From NCBI GenBank assembly GCA_019914945.1, contig CM034111.1, positions 868,001 through 932,000 on the forward strand: DNA of 64,000 bases, read 5' to 3'. Source of the DNA: Typha latifolia. Taxonomy: Eukaryota > Streptophyta > Magnoliopsida > Poales > Typhaceae. Made by a program: the position numbers and the translations under genes. The notes under the pieces are model-generated. The model saw only the letters and a list, made by a program, of their open reading frames with translations. It ran no database searches and was not told the DNA's origin. Position 1 is the stretch's first letter; each line of letters starts with the position of its first letter. Shown piece by piece: positions 13,201-23,585 of this stretch.

Positions 13201-13753
13201 CTATCAATTCTTAGAAAATATTGATTGGACTGCTCTATCTCTCATCCCACCTAATATTATCACATCGGCTAGTTGAGAGAACGATTTTTCTTCTCTTTCT
13301 CTTTAACCCACCATTATCGTTCGCATACATAGAACTTTTTCCTCTTAATTTTGTAAGATATTAATATGTAACTCATGCATCGAAGAAAACACATGATATT
13401 AAATATAAGAGGAGAGGGAGAAATAAGATGACTTAGGAAAGAAGATGCAGGTTTGGAAAAAAGGAGGGTAATAACTTTTTGTTCAGCTTTAAAAAAGAAG
13501 ATGAGAGGACAAAATTATAAAATTAAATATTTTTTAACCTTTACGACGGTATTTAAATATCCGCACATAATTTTTAAATCAGGAAATTCGTGAGCTTAAT
13601 TGTAGCTTTTTAAAATTCTAAAGAGGTAAAGGTACAAAGTGTAATTAAACTTTTTTTATTAATTAGCCCACATAACCCAGTACCACCTAACCTGCGGCTT
13701 GGAGTCTGGAGATTTCAGTTCCTTGGCAGGGGCATTTCCGGCAAAAGGATATA

Positions 13754-13770
13754 TTTCCCGCCTATAAAAT
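13754..13770 (+). promoter_or_regulatory. Core promoter of the HD-Zip gene: E2F-like site abutting a TATA box
   Basis: TTTCCCGCC (13754-13762), a match to the E2F consensus TTTSSCGC, is followed directly by TATAAAAT (13763-13770). Transcription would start near 13795-13800, giving a leader of about 340 bases that contains an ATG-started uORF. Confidence 0.6.
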
Positions 13771-13968
13771 AGCGCCCTCGGCCATTCTTTCTATTTTAGC
13801 TGCGATAAGAGAGAAAGACCTCGAGTGGGGAAGAAGAGTGGTGAGCTTGCTGCAAGCTTCAGGTCACCGGAATCCTTCTCCGGAACCAGTTATCTCCTCG
13901 CCGGCGACGGCGATATCCACGTCGGAGGTGAGGGGTCCTTGGGGCTGAAACTCACCTTCTCCAGCAGC

Positions 13969-14061
13969 ATGATGGGGTTTTCTCTATTCCCGATGAAGAC
14001 TTCCACTCGTCTCCTGTGGAGCACCAGCTTCTTCCGCCATAAGAACACCTCCTTCTTTTGA
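13969..14061 (+). CDS. Probable conserved-peptide uORF in the HD-Zip I leader
   Basis: An ATG-started ORF of 30 codons plus stop begins MMGFSLFPMKTSTRLLWS and ends with a basic and aromatic tail (RHKNTSFF). It lies inside the predicted leader and stops 77 bases before the main ATG. Arabidopsis ATHB1/HAT5, the family member this gene most resembles, carries a translation-repressing conserved-peptide uORF (CPuORF33). I infer this ORF is its counterpart from position, size and gene identity; the peptides were not aligned here. The open frame extends further 5' but has no ATG there. Confidence 0.6.
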   Translation: MMGFSLFPMKTSTRLLWSTSFFRHKNTSFF

Positions 14062-14138
14062 TCCATCTTCCCCCTTCAATCAAGAAGTGTGTACATATAG
14101 ATCTCGCCGTTGGATCGATCTGATCTGAAGGCCCCGTG

Positions 14139-15540
14139 ATGGATTCCGGCCGTCTGATCTTCGATTCCGCCAATTCCCACATGCTCCTCTTGAACGGTGG
14201 CAATCCGATCTACCGAGGTATTCTATTTGGATCCCATCTGGTCGATTCTACTCGATTTGGTTGCTATTTATAGTTTTGATTCGGTAACTGATGGAGAATT
14301 GACGGGGGAGTGGTGAAGGGGGGAGATCTGTGATCGGAATCGAAGAAGGGCGGAGTAAGCGGCCCTTCTTTACGTCCCCGGAGGAGCTTCTCGAAGAAGA
14401 GTACTACGACGAGCAGCTGCCTGAGAAGAAGCGCCGCCTCACTCCTGAGCAGGTAATTTCTCCCTCTTAGGAGGAATTTGTCGAAATTTATGTGAAAACT
14501 TTTTATGGTTATCATACTGCTATAGATCTAACAAAGAGTAGATCAAAAGATGGCAGAAAGAAAGGTTAAAATCGGTGGTTATTTGAATTTGATGAGATGA
14601 ATTCCTTGTGCTTTAAATGTTTAGACCAGTGAAATAGGTATTGGATTTAGAGATGGTCGTCTTGAATGAATGCATAAGATGGTGTTCTTATGTTGTGTGA
14701 TGATGGCAAAAGGTGCATCTCCTGGAGCGGAGCTTCGAGGCCGAGAACAAGCTCGAGCCGGAGAGGAAGAGCGAGCTGGCTCAGAAGCTCGGCCTGCAGC
14801 CGCGCCAGGTCGCGGTCTGGTTCCAGAACCGCCGCGCCCGGTGGAAGACGAAGCAGCTTGAGCGCGACTTCGACCGGCTAAAGTCCACCTACGACTCCCT
14901 CCTCGCGGACCACGACTCCCTCCTTAAAGACAACGACCGCCTCCGCTCCCAGGTGCGGTGACCTCACCCTTCTCGGTTATCATAAACATTCTTTGCTGGT
15001 TATAAAGTAATCCCACTTTCGTAATCAATAATAAGAAGACAAAAAAGGGGGTCAAAATGTAAAGGCATCTATTCTTACCCCCAGGTGATCGCGCTGACCG
15101 AGAAGCTTCAGGCCGCGCCGGACGCGGCCGGCGACGTCTTAGCGCTGAATTCAGATGATGAGGTCGCTACGGCATTGCCGAGCGTGGAGGAAACAACTGA
15201 CGTGGCGGCGGCAGCGTCGGACGTGCAGCTGAAGGCGGAGGACCGGCTGAGCTCAGGATCGGGCGGCAGCGGGGTGGTGGACGCGGAGGCGACCCCGCAC
15301 CAACTGTTGGATAGCAGCTGCGAGTCGTACTTTCCGGAGGAATACAACTGCGTGGGCCCTGTCGAAGGCGGGTTCCAGTCAGAGGAGGACGGCGGCAGCG
15401 ACGAGGGGTGCAGCTACTACCCAAACGCCATATTCCCCGAACACCACCACGGTCCGGAGGATGACGGCTCCCAGCTTAATTGGTGGCTTTGGAGCGGGAT
15501 GCAAAATTCTTTGGCTTTCTCTCCTCTCCCTCTTAATTAA
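14139..15540 (+). CDS. HD-Zip class I transcription factor, ATHB1/HAT5 clade (rice HOX16-like)
   Basis: Four exons (14139-14217, 14319-14452, 14713-14952, 15085-15540) give 302 residues. HD-Zip I factors bind the pseudopalindrome CAATNATTG as leucine-zipper dimers in the nucleus and regulate growth and stress responses. The N-terminus [18 protein letters not shown] and the block [20 protein letters not shown] are hallmarks of the ATHB1 clade. The homeodomain spans about 63-118, with recognition helix [19 protein letters not shown] leucine zipper follows at about 119-160. The acidic C-terminal half holds the family motif [13 protein letters not shown] and ends near the Trp-rich QLNWWLWS. The exon 2 acceptor at 14319 was chosen because it restores the family sequence [16 protein letters not shown]; a closer acceptor would lose it. 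Translation is probably controlled by the upstream uORF. Confidence 0.93.
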
Positions 15541-17728
15541 ATTAGCTACGTAGTAGCTACCACTTCCGGTGCTTTTACATTCTACAGAGTGTTTAATTAT
15601 GAGTAATAGTAGGGGTCGATCTGCATGTGTAGTTAATTGTCCCATGTATGTCTGCCTACTGTCGGTGAAAATAAGTGCCGAGGAAAAAGAAAACACTCTT
15701 CTTTTCCTGTCCTCCTGCAAAGTTTTTTTTCTATCTGTGAAAGGTCGTGTACTTGTTTCTTTCCCTCTCATCCATTCTGTTATGGACTGTAGATTTTGTG
15801 TGCATCTCCCTGCACACGTGCTAGAGCCTAGAGATATTTGTGTCTCTCAATTAATGTTGATTTTATAGGATGCTTAGTTGGGTTATATATAAATGTCTAA
15901 TTATTTTTCAATATCCATGACAATATGTATTTATTACAGTGAGTGGGTGCACTTTGGTTGATGATGACTGAATTGCTACACTTATCTTCTTCCAATTTGA
16001 TCTAGTGTCATACTTCTTATGCAACTTGATTTTCTAGGCGTGTAACAGTAATTGAAAAGGTAGCAGCATCCATAGAAAAGATGGTGTTAACTAAAAGCAG
16101 CATCGATCCACACATTTGGGCAGGTTCTCTTTTTATGAACAAAACCAATTCGCCCATATTGACTTTGATTCAATCTGACTCTAATCGGTGGATTGAAGTC
16201 AGTAAAACTATATATATTTAATAAACCACACTTACAAAAGCCACTCCCCCTTTTTCTCTGATTGGATTTCGAAAAGAAAAGAAAAAAAAAAGAACAAAAA
16301 AGAAACTCCTCTCGCCTCGTCCTCCTATATCCCTTTTATCGACAGCAACATCGACACCGGTCTCTCTCCCCGTCTCAATTTCTCCTCGTGCAATCACTAC
16401 AGTTTCCTTGCAACTATCCTCAACTATACTTGCGCCAAAGCTAGCTGTCGAATTTTGAGTGGCCACGATGGGCTTAAACTTAGGCAAAGATAAGAGCAAA
16501 GCACTTTCGATTTGATATATATCTCTCTCACTCTATCTCTAGCTATTATTGGATGTTGATTCGTAGCAATGGCTTTTGGGATAAGTAAACTGGAAAGGGA
16601 TGGCAGAGAAACAGAGGGCTTATGGCGGGGGGGGACAGGGAGATTGGATGGTTGACAGAGCTATTGGTCCTGTTGTAGAGACAGACATGACTTGTCTCGT
16701 ATCGTACGATGGCTTGCATTTATCCCATCTCTTGTTGGCCTTTCCAAAGTAGATCTCACTGGATGACTTGTTACGCTTTCTCTCTTTCACACATACGCAC
16801 ATGCGAGGGCTTAAATACAATTTAACTCTCTATTTTCTATCAAAATTACTCTATCTTCTAAATTTTAATTTTATTTCAGTTACTAAGCTATAACCCTTAA
16901 ATATTGCATTCAAAATTAACGGCGTATATATGTATGTATATATATATATATATTTCAATTTAAAATCATCTTCAACATTCTATCATAATGTTTACTTATT
17001 TATTAAACCTTTTTATCATATTCTTTAATGAAATTCACAAGTAGAGATACAAAACAAACTTCATAATATATTAAATATCGGAATATATTATTTGCTTCTT
17101 GCTTCCTTTCCATCTTTCATGACGTCCCTCAGCACGTCTTAGGCTTGTTGTGACATTTGAAGGCGACTACCAGGGTCATCTCATTGCCACAGGCTTGTGA
17201 GTTGTGTCTAATCTTCTTTAATTGGGGTTCAAATCTGGGCTTTTTGTAGGAGTGGGCCCCCCATTACTTGGGCTTCGGCTCTTTTGGGTAGTCCAATACT
17301 TCTTAGGCCGAGTTTTGCACCATGCATGCCTGGGTTTTCTTACAAAGAGTCCAATACTGCTACAATCTGAACCATTTAACAGGAAAGAAAAAAGGATGGA
17401 TATTGGATAGTGCATCTTTTACATTTTTCACTCATTGGAATGCTGAAACTTATATGATATGAATCTGAATAAAAGATCCCTTTTTAATACTTATTAGATA
17501 GCTGTTGAACTCTTTTAAAGATGGAAAAGAAAAAAAAAAGTTTTTTAATTACGATAGTTTCTGTGTCTCCGTACCATGACTCACCTGTGCTCGTTTAGCA
17601 GCCCACGAAAATTTCTCCATCCATGGTTGGCTGCCAACTGACAGCATATTCCTGCATCCTAGGCTGCAGACTATCCGGCCGCTTATATTCCAAACAAGAC
17701 AAGGAAGCAGGTTAATCTCAAATTAAAA
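15541..17728. other. 3' UTR of HD-Zip and intergenic DNA
   Basis: The first few hundred bases are HD-Zip 3' UTR. The rest is AT-rich with an (AT)n stretch near 16930-16952 and a poly-G run near 16626. Small open frames show no family motifs. I see no supported gene. Confidence 0.45.
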
Positions 17729-17955
17729 TAGGACCAACTATTCAGTTCAAAAGAAAGAAAAAGAAGGGATCAACTATCCATCTCATAAAAAAAGAAAAAA
17801 AGAAAAGAAAAAGACCAACCAAACCAATCAACTCTAGTAGAATTGATAGGTACCTAAAATTATTTGGTAGTTAATGCTGGCTTAGCTCAATGACTTGACT
17901 AGGTAGTGCAGTTAGTTTAAAAAAGGAGCTCGATAGCGCAATGCATTGGAGCAAT
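17729..17955 (+). repeat. A-rich repeat plus truncated SINE copy A
   Basis: GGACCAACTATTCAGTTC and GGGATCAACTATCCATCTC, each followed by A-rich tracts, match the tandem units at 19824-19950. From about 17816 the sequence matches the SINE head (CAACTCTAGTAGAATTGATAGG) and then the SINE body (TAGTGCAGTTAGTTT), with the box B region missing. The match ends near 17955, where LINE sequence begins. Confidence 0.65.
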
Positions 17956-19810
17956 TTCTGGCCATCGGAACTCAATGCTCGGACACCAAGACTTGGTGGA
18001 CCGGGTGAGTCGCCGGCTAGCGAGGTGGAAAGGGAACTCACTCACGATGGCTAGTAGAGCTACCTTGGTGCAGACGGTTCTAACTACGATCCCTTATTAT
18101 AGGATGGCCTTGAGTCTTGACGTGGATCCCGAACGCGATACTGGATGGCATTGATAAGGTGGCTAGATCGTTCTTGTAGGAGAAAGGAAAGGATAAAAGG
18201 GGAATGCATCTTATGAGCTAGGAGGCGATCACGAAATGGAAGCTCGAGGGGGGCCTCGGGGTAAGGTGCCTCTGATGGGCTAAGAAGGCGCTTCTCGGGA
18301 AGCATGTGCTGAGTGTCCTCAAGAGGTGACCGATCTCAGGTGAGCATTATACTTCACAAATACGGAGAGCTCACGCTATGGCGGGACAACAAGGTGGCTA
18401 CCGCATCTTGGTTTTGGAGGAGCTTAGTGCAAACGACCAAAGAACTAAGGGAGGGCTTTCAGCGATGTGTCAGAAATGGAAGGGATATCTCGATGCTAGA
18501 GGAGTCGTGGCTGGACGAGGTGCCACTACACCGATTGCCATGGTTGGTGGATGTGGATAGCTTTAGCATGGAAACAAAGGTAGCAGAACTCAGACATGAG
18601 GGTAGGTTGGACGTGGAGAGACTTGGCAGCAGCTTTGGAAAGGATGTAGCCTTCCTCACTCTCTCTACATGCATGGCAAATGATGAATTGGAAGACTGTT
18701 GGGTATGGCCCCCGAGGAGAATGGGGAGGCTAGAACACGGTCAGTTTATAACTACCTCACAAAGGCAGCAATGAAAGTTTTGGATAGGTGGCTTGAGCTG
18801 TGGAGGCTGCAAGTTTCACCAAAGGTGAAAATGTTTCTTTGGAAGGTCCTATGGGGGCGAGTCCCTACAAAGCCTATCTTTCTAATATCAACCTTAGCTC
18901 GGAGAGGAGTGTGGTCTTTCCGGCCTCTTCCAAGAGACTTGCAACAATCTATTCTGATGCTCGTCACGTGATTGCTGCCGCATTGCTCACGACGCCATCA
19001 AAATTCATTCGATTCCTGGCCTTCCAAATCCCCCATAGTCCTGATGCTCGTGCGGTATGATCCGATATCACGGAGAACTTGGAGGCCATAATGGATGGGA
19101 ACTGGATCATGAGAAGGTGGGACAATGACCAAAGGAGAAATTTCTTGATTAAAGCTACACTTGCATCGGGACTATGGGGGATTTGGAAGGCCAAGAATTG
19201 AATGAATTTTGATGGCGTCATGAGCAATGCGAGAGCAATCGCGATGTAGGCGGTGATGTCAACTCACAAGTTCAACCTAATGCTACTTCATAAGTATTTT
19301 GGGGCCAACTAGGGATGCTGTCTGCGTCGGGTGGACACTGCCTCCGAGCATTTGTGGAGCACGACTACTAGGGAGGGGTAGGTTATGTGATCAGGAAAAA
19401 GGAGAGCTAGTAATGGCTACCACGGATCATATTGCTAACGGCAGTGCTGTTGGGCCTACGGGCTGTCAAGGGGAAGGGAGAGAAGCTCGTCCTGGAAATG
19501 GATGCGGAGAAGGTTGTCCAAATTTTGAAAGGGGAAAGGTCTTCGCCTTGGCAACTGCAGGGCATTTTTACTAAGTGCAGGGAACTAACCTTTGCCTTTC
19601 GACGGTCAGAATATGCCATATGTATAGGAGAGGAAATGAGGGTGTGGATTGGGCATGTAAACATGGTAAAATCATAGGGTGTAGTGTTACTTCAGATAGA
19701 GAGTTCCCCCCACTAGTAGATTTTGAGGCAATCCTGAGGTGGGATAGTCTTGGACCCCACAAGAATTGAATGTAACCTCTAACTATAGCGTCGCCTCCTT
19801 CAATTCAAAA
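17956..19810 (+). mobile_element. 5'-truncated, decayed LINE (L1-type non-LTR retrotransposon)
   Basis: Plus-strand translation in shifting frames gives the plant L1 order. First is the reverse transcriptase thumb: LVDRVSRRLARWKGNSLTMA then LVQTVLTTIPYY, and later HLMSW and LEGGLGVR around 18200-18270. Next is the zf-RVT segment (VSPKVKMFLWKVLWGRVPTK, about 18815-18880), then the WGIWKAKN linker (about 19170-19200). Last is an RNase H domain with EMDAEKVVQILKGE (about 19495-19540) and RRGNEGVDWACKHGK (about 19630). The 3' end runs into A-rich sequence. Frameshifts, stops and loss of everything upstream of the thumb show it is dead. Confidence 0.88.
18968..19243. repeat. Inverted repeat (foldback) inside the LINE relic
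   Basis: The reverse complement of 19162-19243 closely matches 18968-19052, about 82-85 bases per arm by eye, with a spacer of about 110 bases. The shared core contains GACGCCATCAAAATTCATTC and CTTCCAAATCCCCCATAGTC. The right arm is in normal LINE orientation; the left arm is the inverted copy. Confidence 0.85.
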
Positions 19811-19823
19811 AAGAAAAAAAAAT

Positions 19824-19965
19824 GGGGACCAACTATTCAATTCAAAAAAGAAAATGGGACCAACTATCCATCTCAAAAAAAAAAAAAAAAAATGGGGACC
19901 AACTATTCAATTCAAAAAAGAAAATATGACCAATTATCTATCTGAAAAAAGAAAAGAAAAGGGAC
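19824..19965 (+). repeat. Tandem A-rich repeat, about 67-bp unit
   Basis: The unit GGACCAACTATTCAATTC, then an A-rich tract, GACCAACTATCCATCTC and another A-rich tract occurs twice here and once, diverged, at 17729-17815. No coding content. Confidence 0.75.
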
Positions 19966-20115
19966 CAACCAACTCTAGTAAAGTTGGTAGGTATCTAAAT
20001 TTATTTTATGGTTGGTGGTGGCTTAGCTCAATTATTTGACTCAATTGATGATTCGGCGGTGTGGTCGGCTTAGAGGAGTAACTCAGTAGCACGATGTCTT
20101 AAAACAATGTCTCGG
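19966..20115 (+). mobile_element. SINE family, copy B (rearranged, 3'-truncated)
   Basis: Starts ACCAACTCTAGTAAAGTTGG, the same head as copies C and D, then passes directly to the body (GGTGGTGGCTTAGCTCAA) without the box B segment, as copy A does. It ends abruptly before copy C. Confidence 0.65.
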
Positions 20116-20130
20116 CCGCAAAAGAAAATA

Positions 20131-20440
20131 CGACCAACCAACTCTAGTAGAGTTGGTAGATACCTTCCCCATAACCAAAGAGGTTCATGGGTTCGACTTC
20201 AACCCCAAACAATATTGTGAATTGTTTGGTGATTTGACAGTGCGACGGCTTGGAGCAGGTCTCGGTGGTATTTGATTTAGAATAATTGTTTGACGATACA
20301 CATAGCTTAAAATCTAGACTAGACAGCTAATTATATCAACTAAAAATTTGATAGGGTCTAAGCGTCTCTATATCTACGGAAGATTAACCCTTCGTCCAGC
20401 CCATATCTAGTCTTTAGGCTCATGAATGATAAAAAAAAAA
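20131..20440 (+). mobile_element. tRNA-derived SINE, copy C
   Basis: About 310 bp. The head has a perfect match to the box A consensus TRGYNNARNNGG (TAGTAGAGTTGG, 20145-20156) and a box B-like GGGTTCGAC (20189-20197) at tRNA-like spacing. Between them CCTTCCCCATAACC resembles an anticodon arm with CAT. The 3' end GGCTCATGAATGAT followed by ten A matches copy D at 48516. The body differs from copy D by an insertion around 20310-20370. Confidence 0.75.
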
Positions 20441-20776
20441 CTCAAATTAAAATCCTAACTAAATCAGTTTTACTTGATAAAACATTGATTAAATTATCAT
20501 TTTATTTTTACTCGGTTAAAATACTTAACAGTTAAATATTTTATTTAAAAATTGAGTGGTGTAAATTATTATAATGAAAAAAATAATTAAAAGTCGGTCT
20601 AGTTTGATTAAAAAAAACTCTTAAGGGTTCATTGATAATTTGATATTCAGAAATTACATGGAAGGTGCAGAGGAGTACGATAATGTTTCTGGGAGATTCT
20701 GGTGCATGTAGATAGATATCATACTCATCATTAACTCAAATAATAACATCATGCAGTTGGCCATCCATTATCCATA
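20441..20776. other. Intergenic, AT-rich; 3' flank of the UGT gene
   Basis: No coding signal. The right part should include the 3' UTR of the minus-strand glycosyltransferase. Confidence 0.4.
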
Positions 20777-22172
20777 TCATCCTTTTTTCTCCCCACATAA
20801 CTCATCCATCATTCTCTCCACCGTCACGTATGACGATCCACCAACTTCCATAGCCTTCCTCGCCGCCGCCTCCAACTCCTTCGCCCTCCTCGCCGCCGAT
20901 TTCCCCTCCTCCCCCGCCATTAACATCCTCACCATCTTCTCTACATCCTCCCCTTTAACCAACCCCTCTTTAGTCCCATCACTAGCCCTCACTCTTATCC
21001 CCATCCTTAGTTCTTCCACAACGAACTTAGCGTTCAATCTTTGCTCGGCCAGCATGGGCCATGCAAGGATGGGCACACCCATGCACATACTCTCCATCAC
21101 CGAGTTCCATCCACAGTGACTCATGAACCCTTGGATCGCATCATGCCCGAGTACTTCCATCTGGTCCACCCAATCACGAACCACTTTTCCTCTCTCCCCA
21201 ACTCGAGTCAAGAATTCGGAGTCGGATCCATCTTTAACCCGCACCACCCAGAGGTAATCAAATCCGGACAGATCTAACCCAACCGCAAGCTCGTGCAACT
21301 GAACCGGGCTCAATGCGACCTGGGATCCGAATGCGACGTACAAAACCGGCCGGCTCAGGGCTAGCCGTGAGTCGAGCCATTGGGTTATGTCAGACGGTTT
21401 CGTGTTTCGGATCGAGTGCTCGCGGTCGCGGGCGAGGCAGAGAGGTCCGACGCAGAAATTAGGCGATCCGAACCGGTCGAAGTAGACCTTCTCGAGCTCG
21501 TAGAAGGAGTTAACGACGTGGCCGCGGCTACTCTTCGCGGCTGCGTGGCACTTAACTACGATGTCCCACATGGGTCCGGTCGGGTCCGGTTCGTCGAAGG
21601 GTGGCTCGAGGTCGGCTTTGGTGAGCCGGAGATTGGGGAATGCTTGAACCGGGAAGGATTCGTAAGGGGAGGTCACGCCCGAATGGGGTTTGTCGCGCAT
21701 TACGACGGCCGAGACGGCGAGAGAGAAGCCGCCGATGCCGTAGAAGACAAGGGTTGGGATGCCGAGCTCGTCGGCAACGGATGGGGCCCAGAAGTGGAAT
21801 CCGTCGTAGATGAGGAGGGAGGGGGTGGGGAAGGCTGCGGAGGGCGGCGGCGAAGTGGGGGCGGAGGGAGGCGGCTGCTTTGTGGAAGGAAAGGATGAAG
21901 GACATGGAAGGGAGGCCGTCGGTGCTCTCGACATTTGGGGGGAGGTCAGGGGGGTTGGCTGGGAAGGGGATGTCGAGGACGGTGGAGTCGGTGCCGGCGA
22001 GGGAGCTACGGAGGAAGGGGGAGTTAAGGGGGGTGGTGAAGAAGGTGACGGTGGCGAGACGGCGGCGGTGGAAGAGGTGGGCGAGGTGAACAAGGGGTAT
22101 GGTGTGACCTTTGGACATGAAGGGAAACATTACTACATGAGGAAGAGGAGAAGTGGAGGAAGGAGGAGACAT
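20777..22172 (-). CDS. UDP-glycosyltransferase, UGT90A type, interrupted by one frameshift
   Basis: Single-exon family 1 glycosyltransferase of about 464 codons, normal length. Such enzymes transfer sugar from a UDP-sugar to small molecules such as flavonoids or hormones in the cytosol; the acceptor is unknown. The N-terminus (PHVVMFPFMSKGHTIPLVHL, with the catalytic His of the family in GHTIP) points to UGT90A. The C-terminal donor-binding PSPG box runs from WVDQMEVLGHD through FMSHCGWNSVMESM to WPMLAEQRLN. The N-terminal third and the rest lie in different frames. They join if one base is removed from the C-run in sense CTTCCCCACCCCC (plus-strand 21821-21832). A single homopolymer indel may be an assembly error or a genuine recent lesion; everything else looks intact and under constraint. 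Confidence 0.85.
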
Positions 22173-23585
22173 TCTTTGGTTTTGGGTAAAGCAATTGGTC
22201 TCGGTGGTTTTTTATTATGAGGGATGAGCTCCTAGAAGGGTACACTGGTCAAGGTCAATTTCATCTGGTGGCCAACTATATTCCTACTTAGTCTATTAAT
22301 TAGAAATTTTACCCAATAACACTGTGCACTTTGGTAATTTTGTGATTTATGTCTTGTGGTTGAGATCGAAATGATATTTTCACTAACCATCCTTTGTTCC
22401 GGAGTTTATTAAAATTCTATTTAAAAAAGGTCTATCAGATGGGGTGTTAATAATAAAATCCTTAAAATGTAGGGTTTATTTGCAATTCTGCCGATTGCTA
22501 TTATATTAAATTCTTAATCCAAGAGCATCTATACAAAAATTCCGACGTCATTTGCTGCACTAAAGTAGCTTTCTCTTTGATATGAAATTATATTTTACAC
22601 GTGTTGTCAGGACGAAGCTTACTTTATCCCCTATTACTCCAAACTTAATCTTTTACTTTTTGTCATTACATTGAATATATTATTAATTAAATTTAAAGAT
22701 ACTTATTAATAATAAAATTGTAAAGGATTATATACGTTTTCAACACATCTAAAATAATATTAATCAAATTTTTAATAATAAAAATATATATTTATTTAAT
22801 ATATTTGTTATATAAAATTTGCTTATTTAATTTTTTATAACTTTGTATCTAACTTAGATTTTCAAATTCAATATATATTAAATATGTCGAAAAAAATAAT
22901 TGTTATATTTTCGTTTAATTAAAAGGGAGATAAATTATTACGAATAAAACTTGAGGAGGTAAACTAGAATTAGACGTAACCATCCACTGTAGCTATAATA
23001 AAAATACTAAACTAATTAATATTTTATGTGTAAAATTTTATTAAACTTAGTCTTTCAATCGTTAATGCAACAAAATATCTAAAGATAAAAATACTAAATT
23101 GATGAACAAACATTTTTTTACTAGAACTATAGTAAATTAGAGACCGAACAATAAGTTTGAATAGAAATCTATTTTGATAAAATATATATATAACTGGTCA
23201 TGTCTGGTCAGAAATTGGGAGGATAAAGTTAAAAGTAGGTTATCTCTGAATCTGATGACAGAGGTGACTTCTTTACTCGCCAAAATTAGTTCTTAATATA
23301 ATCTTTTATTAATAAAAAAAAGTTAGTCTTCCGCCGTACCAAAAATTTCCGCCGTGACGAATGGCAAGATGGCATCCTACACCGCCAACACTGAAAAGAT
23401 CTGGTGACAACTTTTCTCCGGTCATTGGTTACAATAATCTACATGCAGCAGCAGCTCTTTCAGAAAAACAACAGTTGAAATGATCTACATACAGCGAATC
23501 TTCATGCATACTGCAATAGAAATTATTTCGAGTAGACAAGCATAGACACGACGACTATAGAGATTCACCAGTCATTGATTACAAT
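22173..23585. other. Intergenic, AT-rich
   Basis: UGT promoter on the left and the ALDH 3' flank on the right. The middle (about 22600-23200) is very AT-rich with no open frame worth reporting. No CAAT/TATA pair could be chosen with confidence. Confidence 0.4.

Larger units (their letters stand above)
8813..13753. other. Intergenic region, AT-rich, with degenerate repeats
   Basis: About 4.9 kb between the divergent AAE and HD-Zip genes. Bases next to 8812 hold the AAE promoter and leader. The rest is AT-rich, with no ORF that looks like a gene by length, composition or family motif. It contains two related degenerate segments (annotated separately) and a GTTTACACC-type fragment near 8985-9070 resembling solo ends of AT-rich MITEs. 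No tRNA or recognised miRNA was seen. Confidence 0.5.

Noticed and set aside
13825..13968. 5' part of the 78-codon frame before the HD-Zip uORF
   Set aside because: It begins with GTG, not ATG. The first ATG in this frame is at 13969, so only that part is reported.
20131..20205. A genuine tRNA gene at the box A/box B sequence
   Set aside because: The head lacks a pairable acceptor stem and has position-33 and stem mismatches. The same sequence recurs with a common body and A tail, so it is a SINE.
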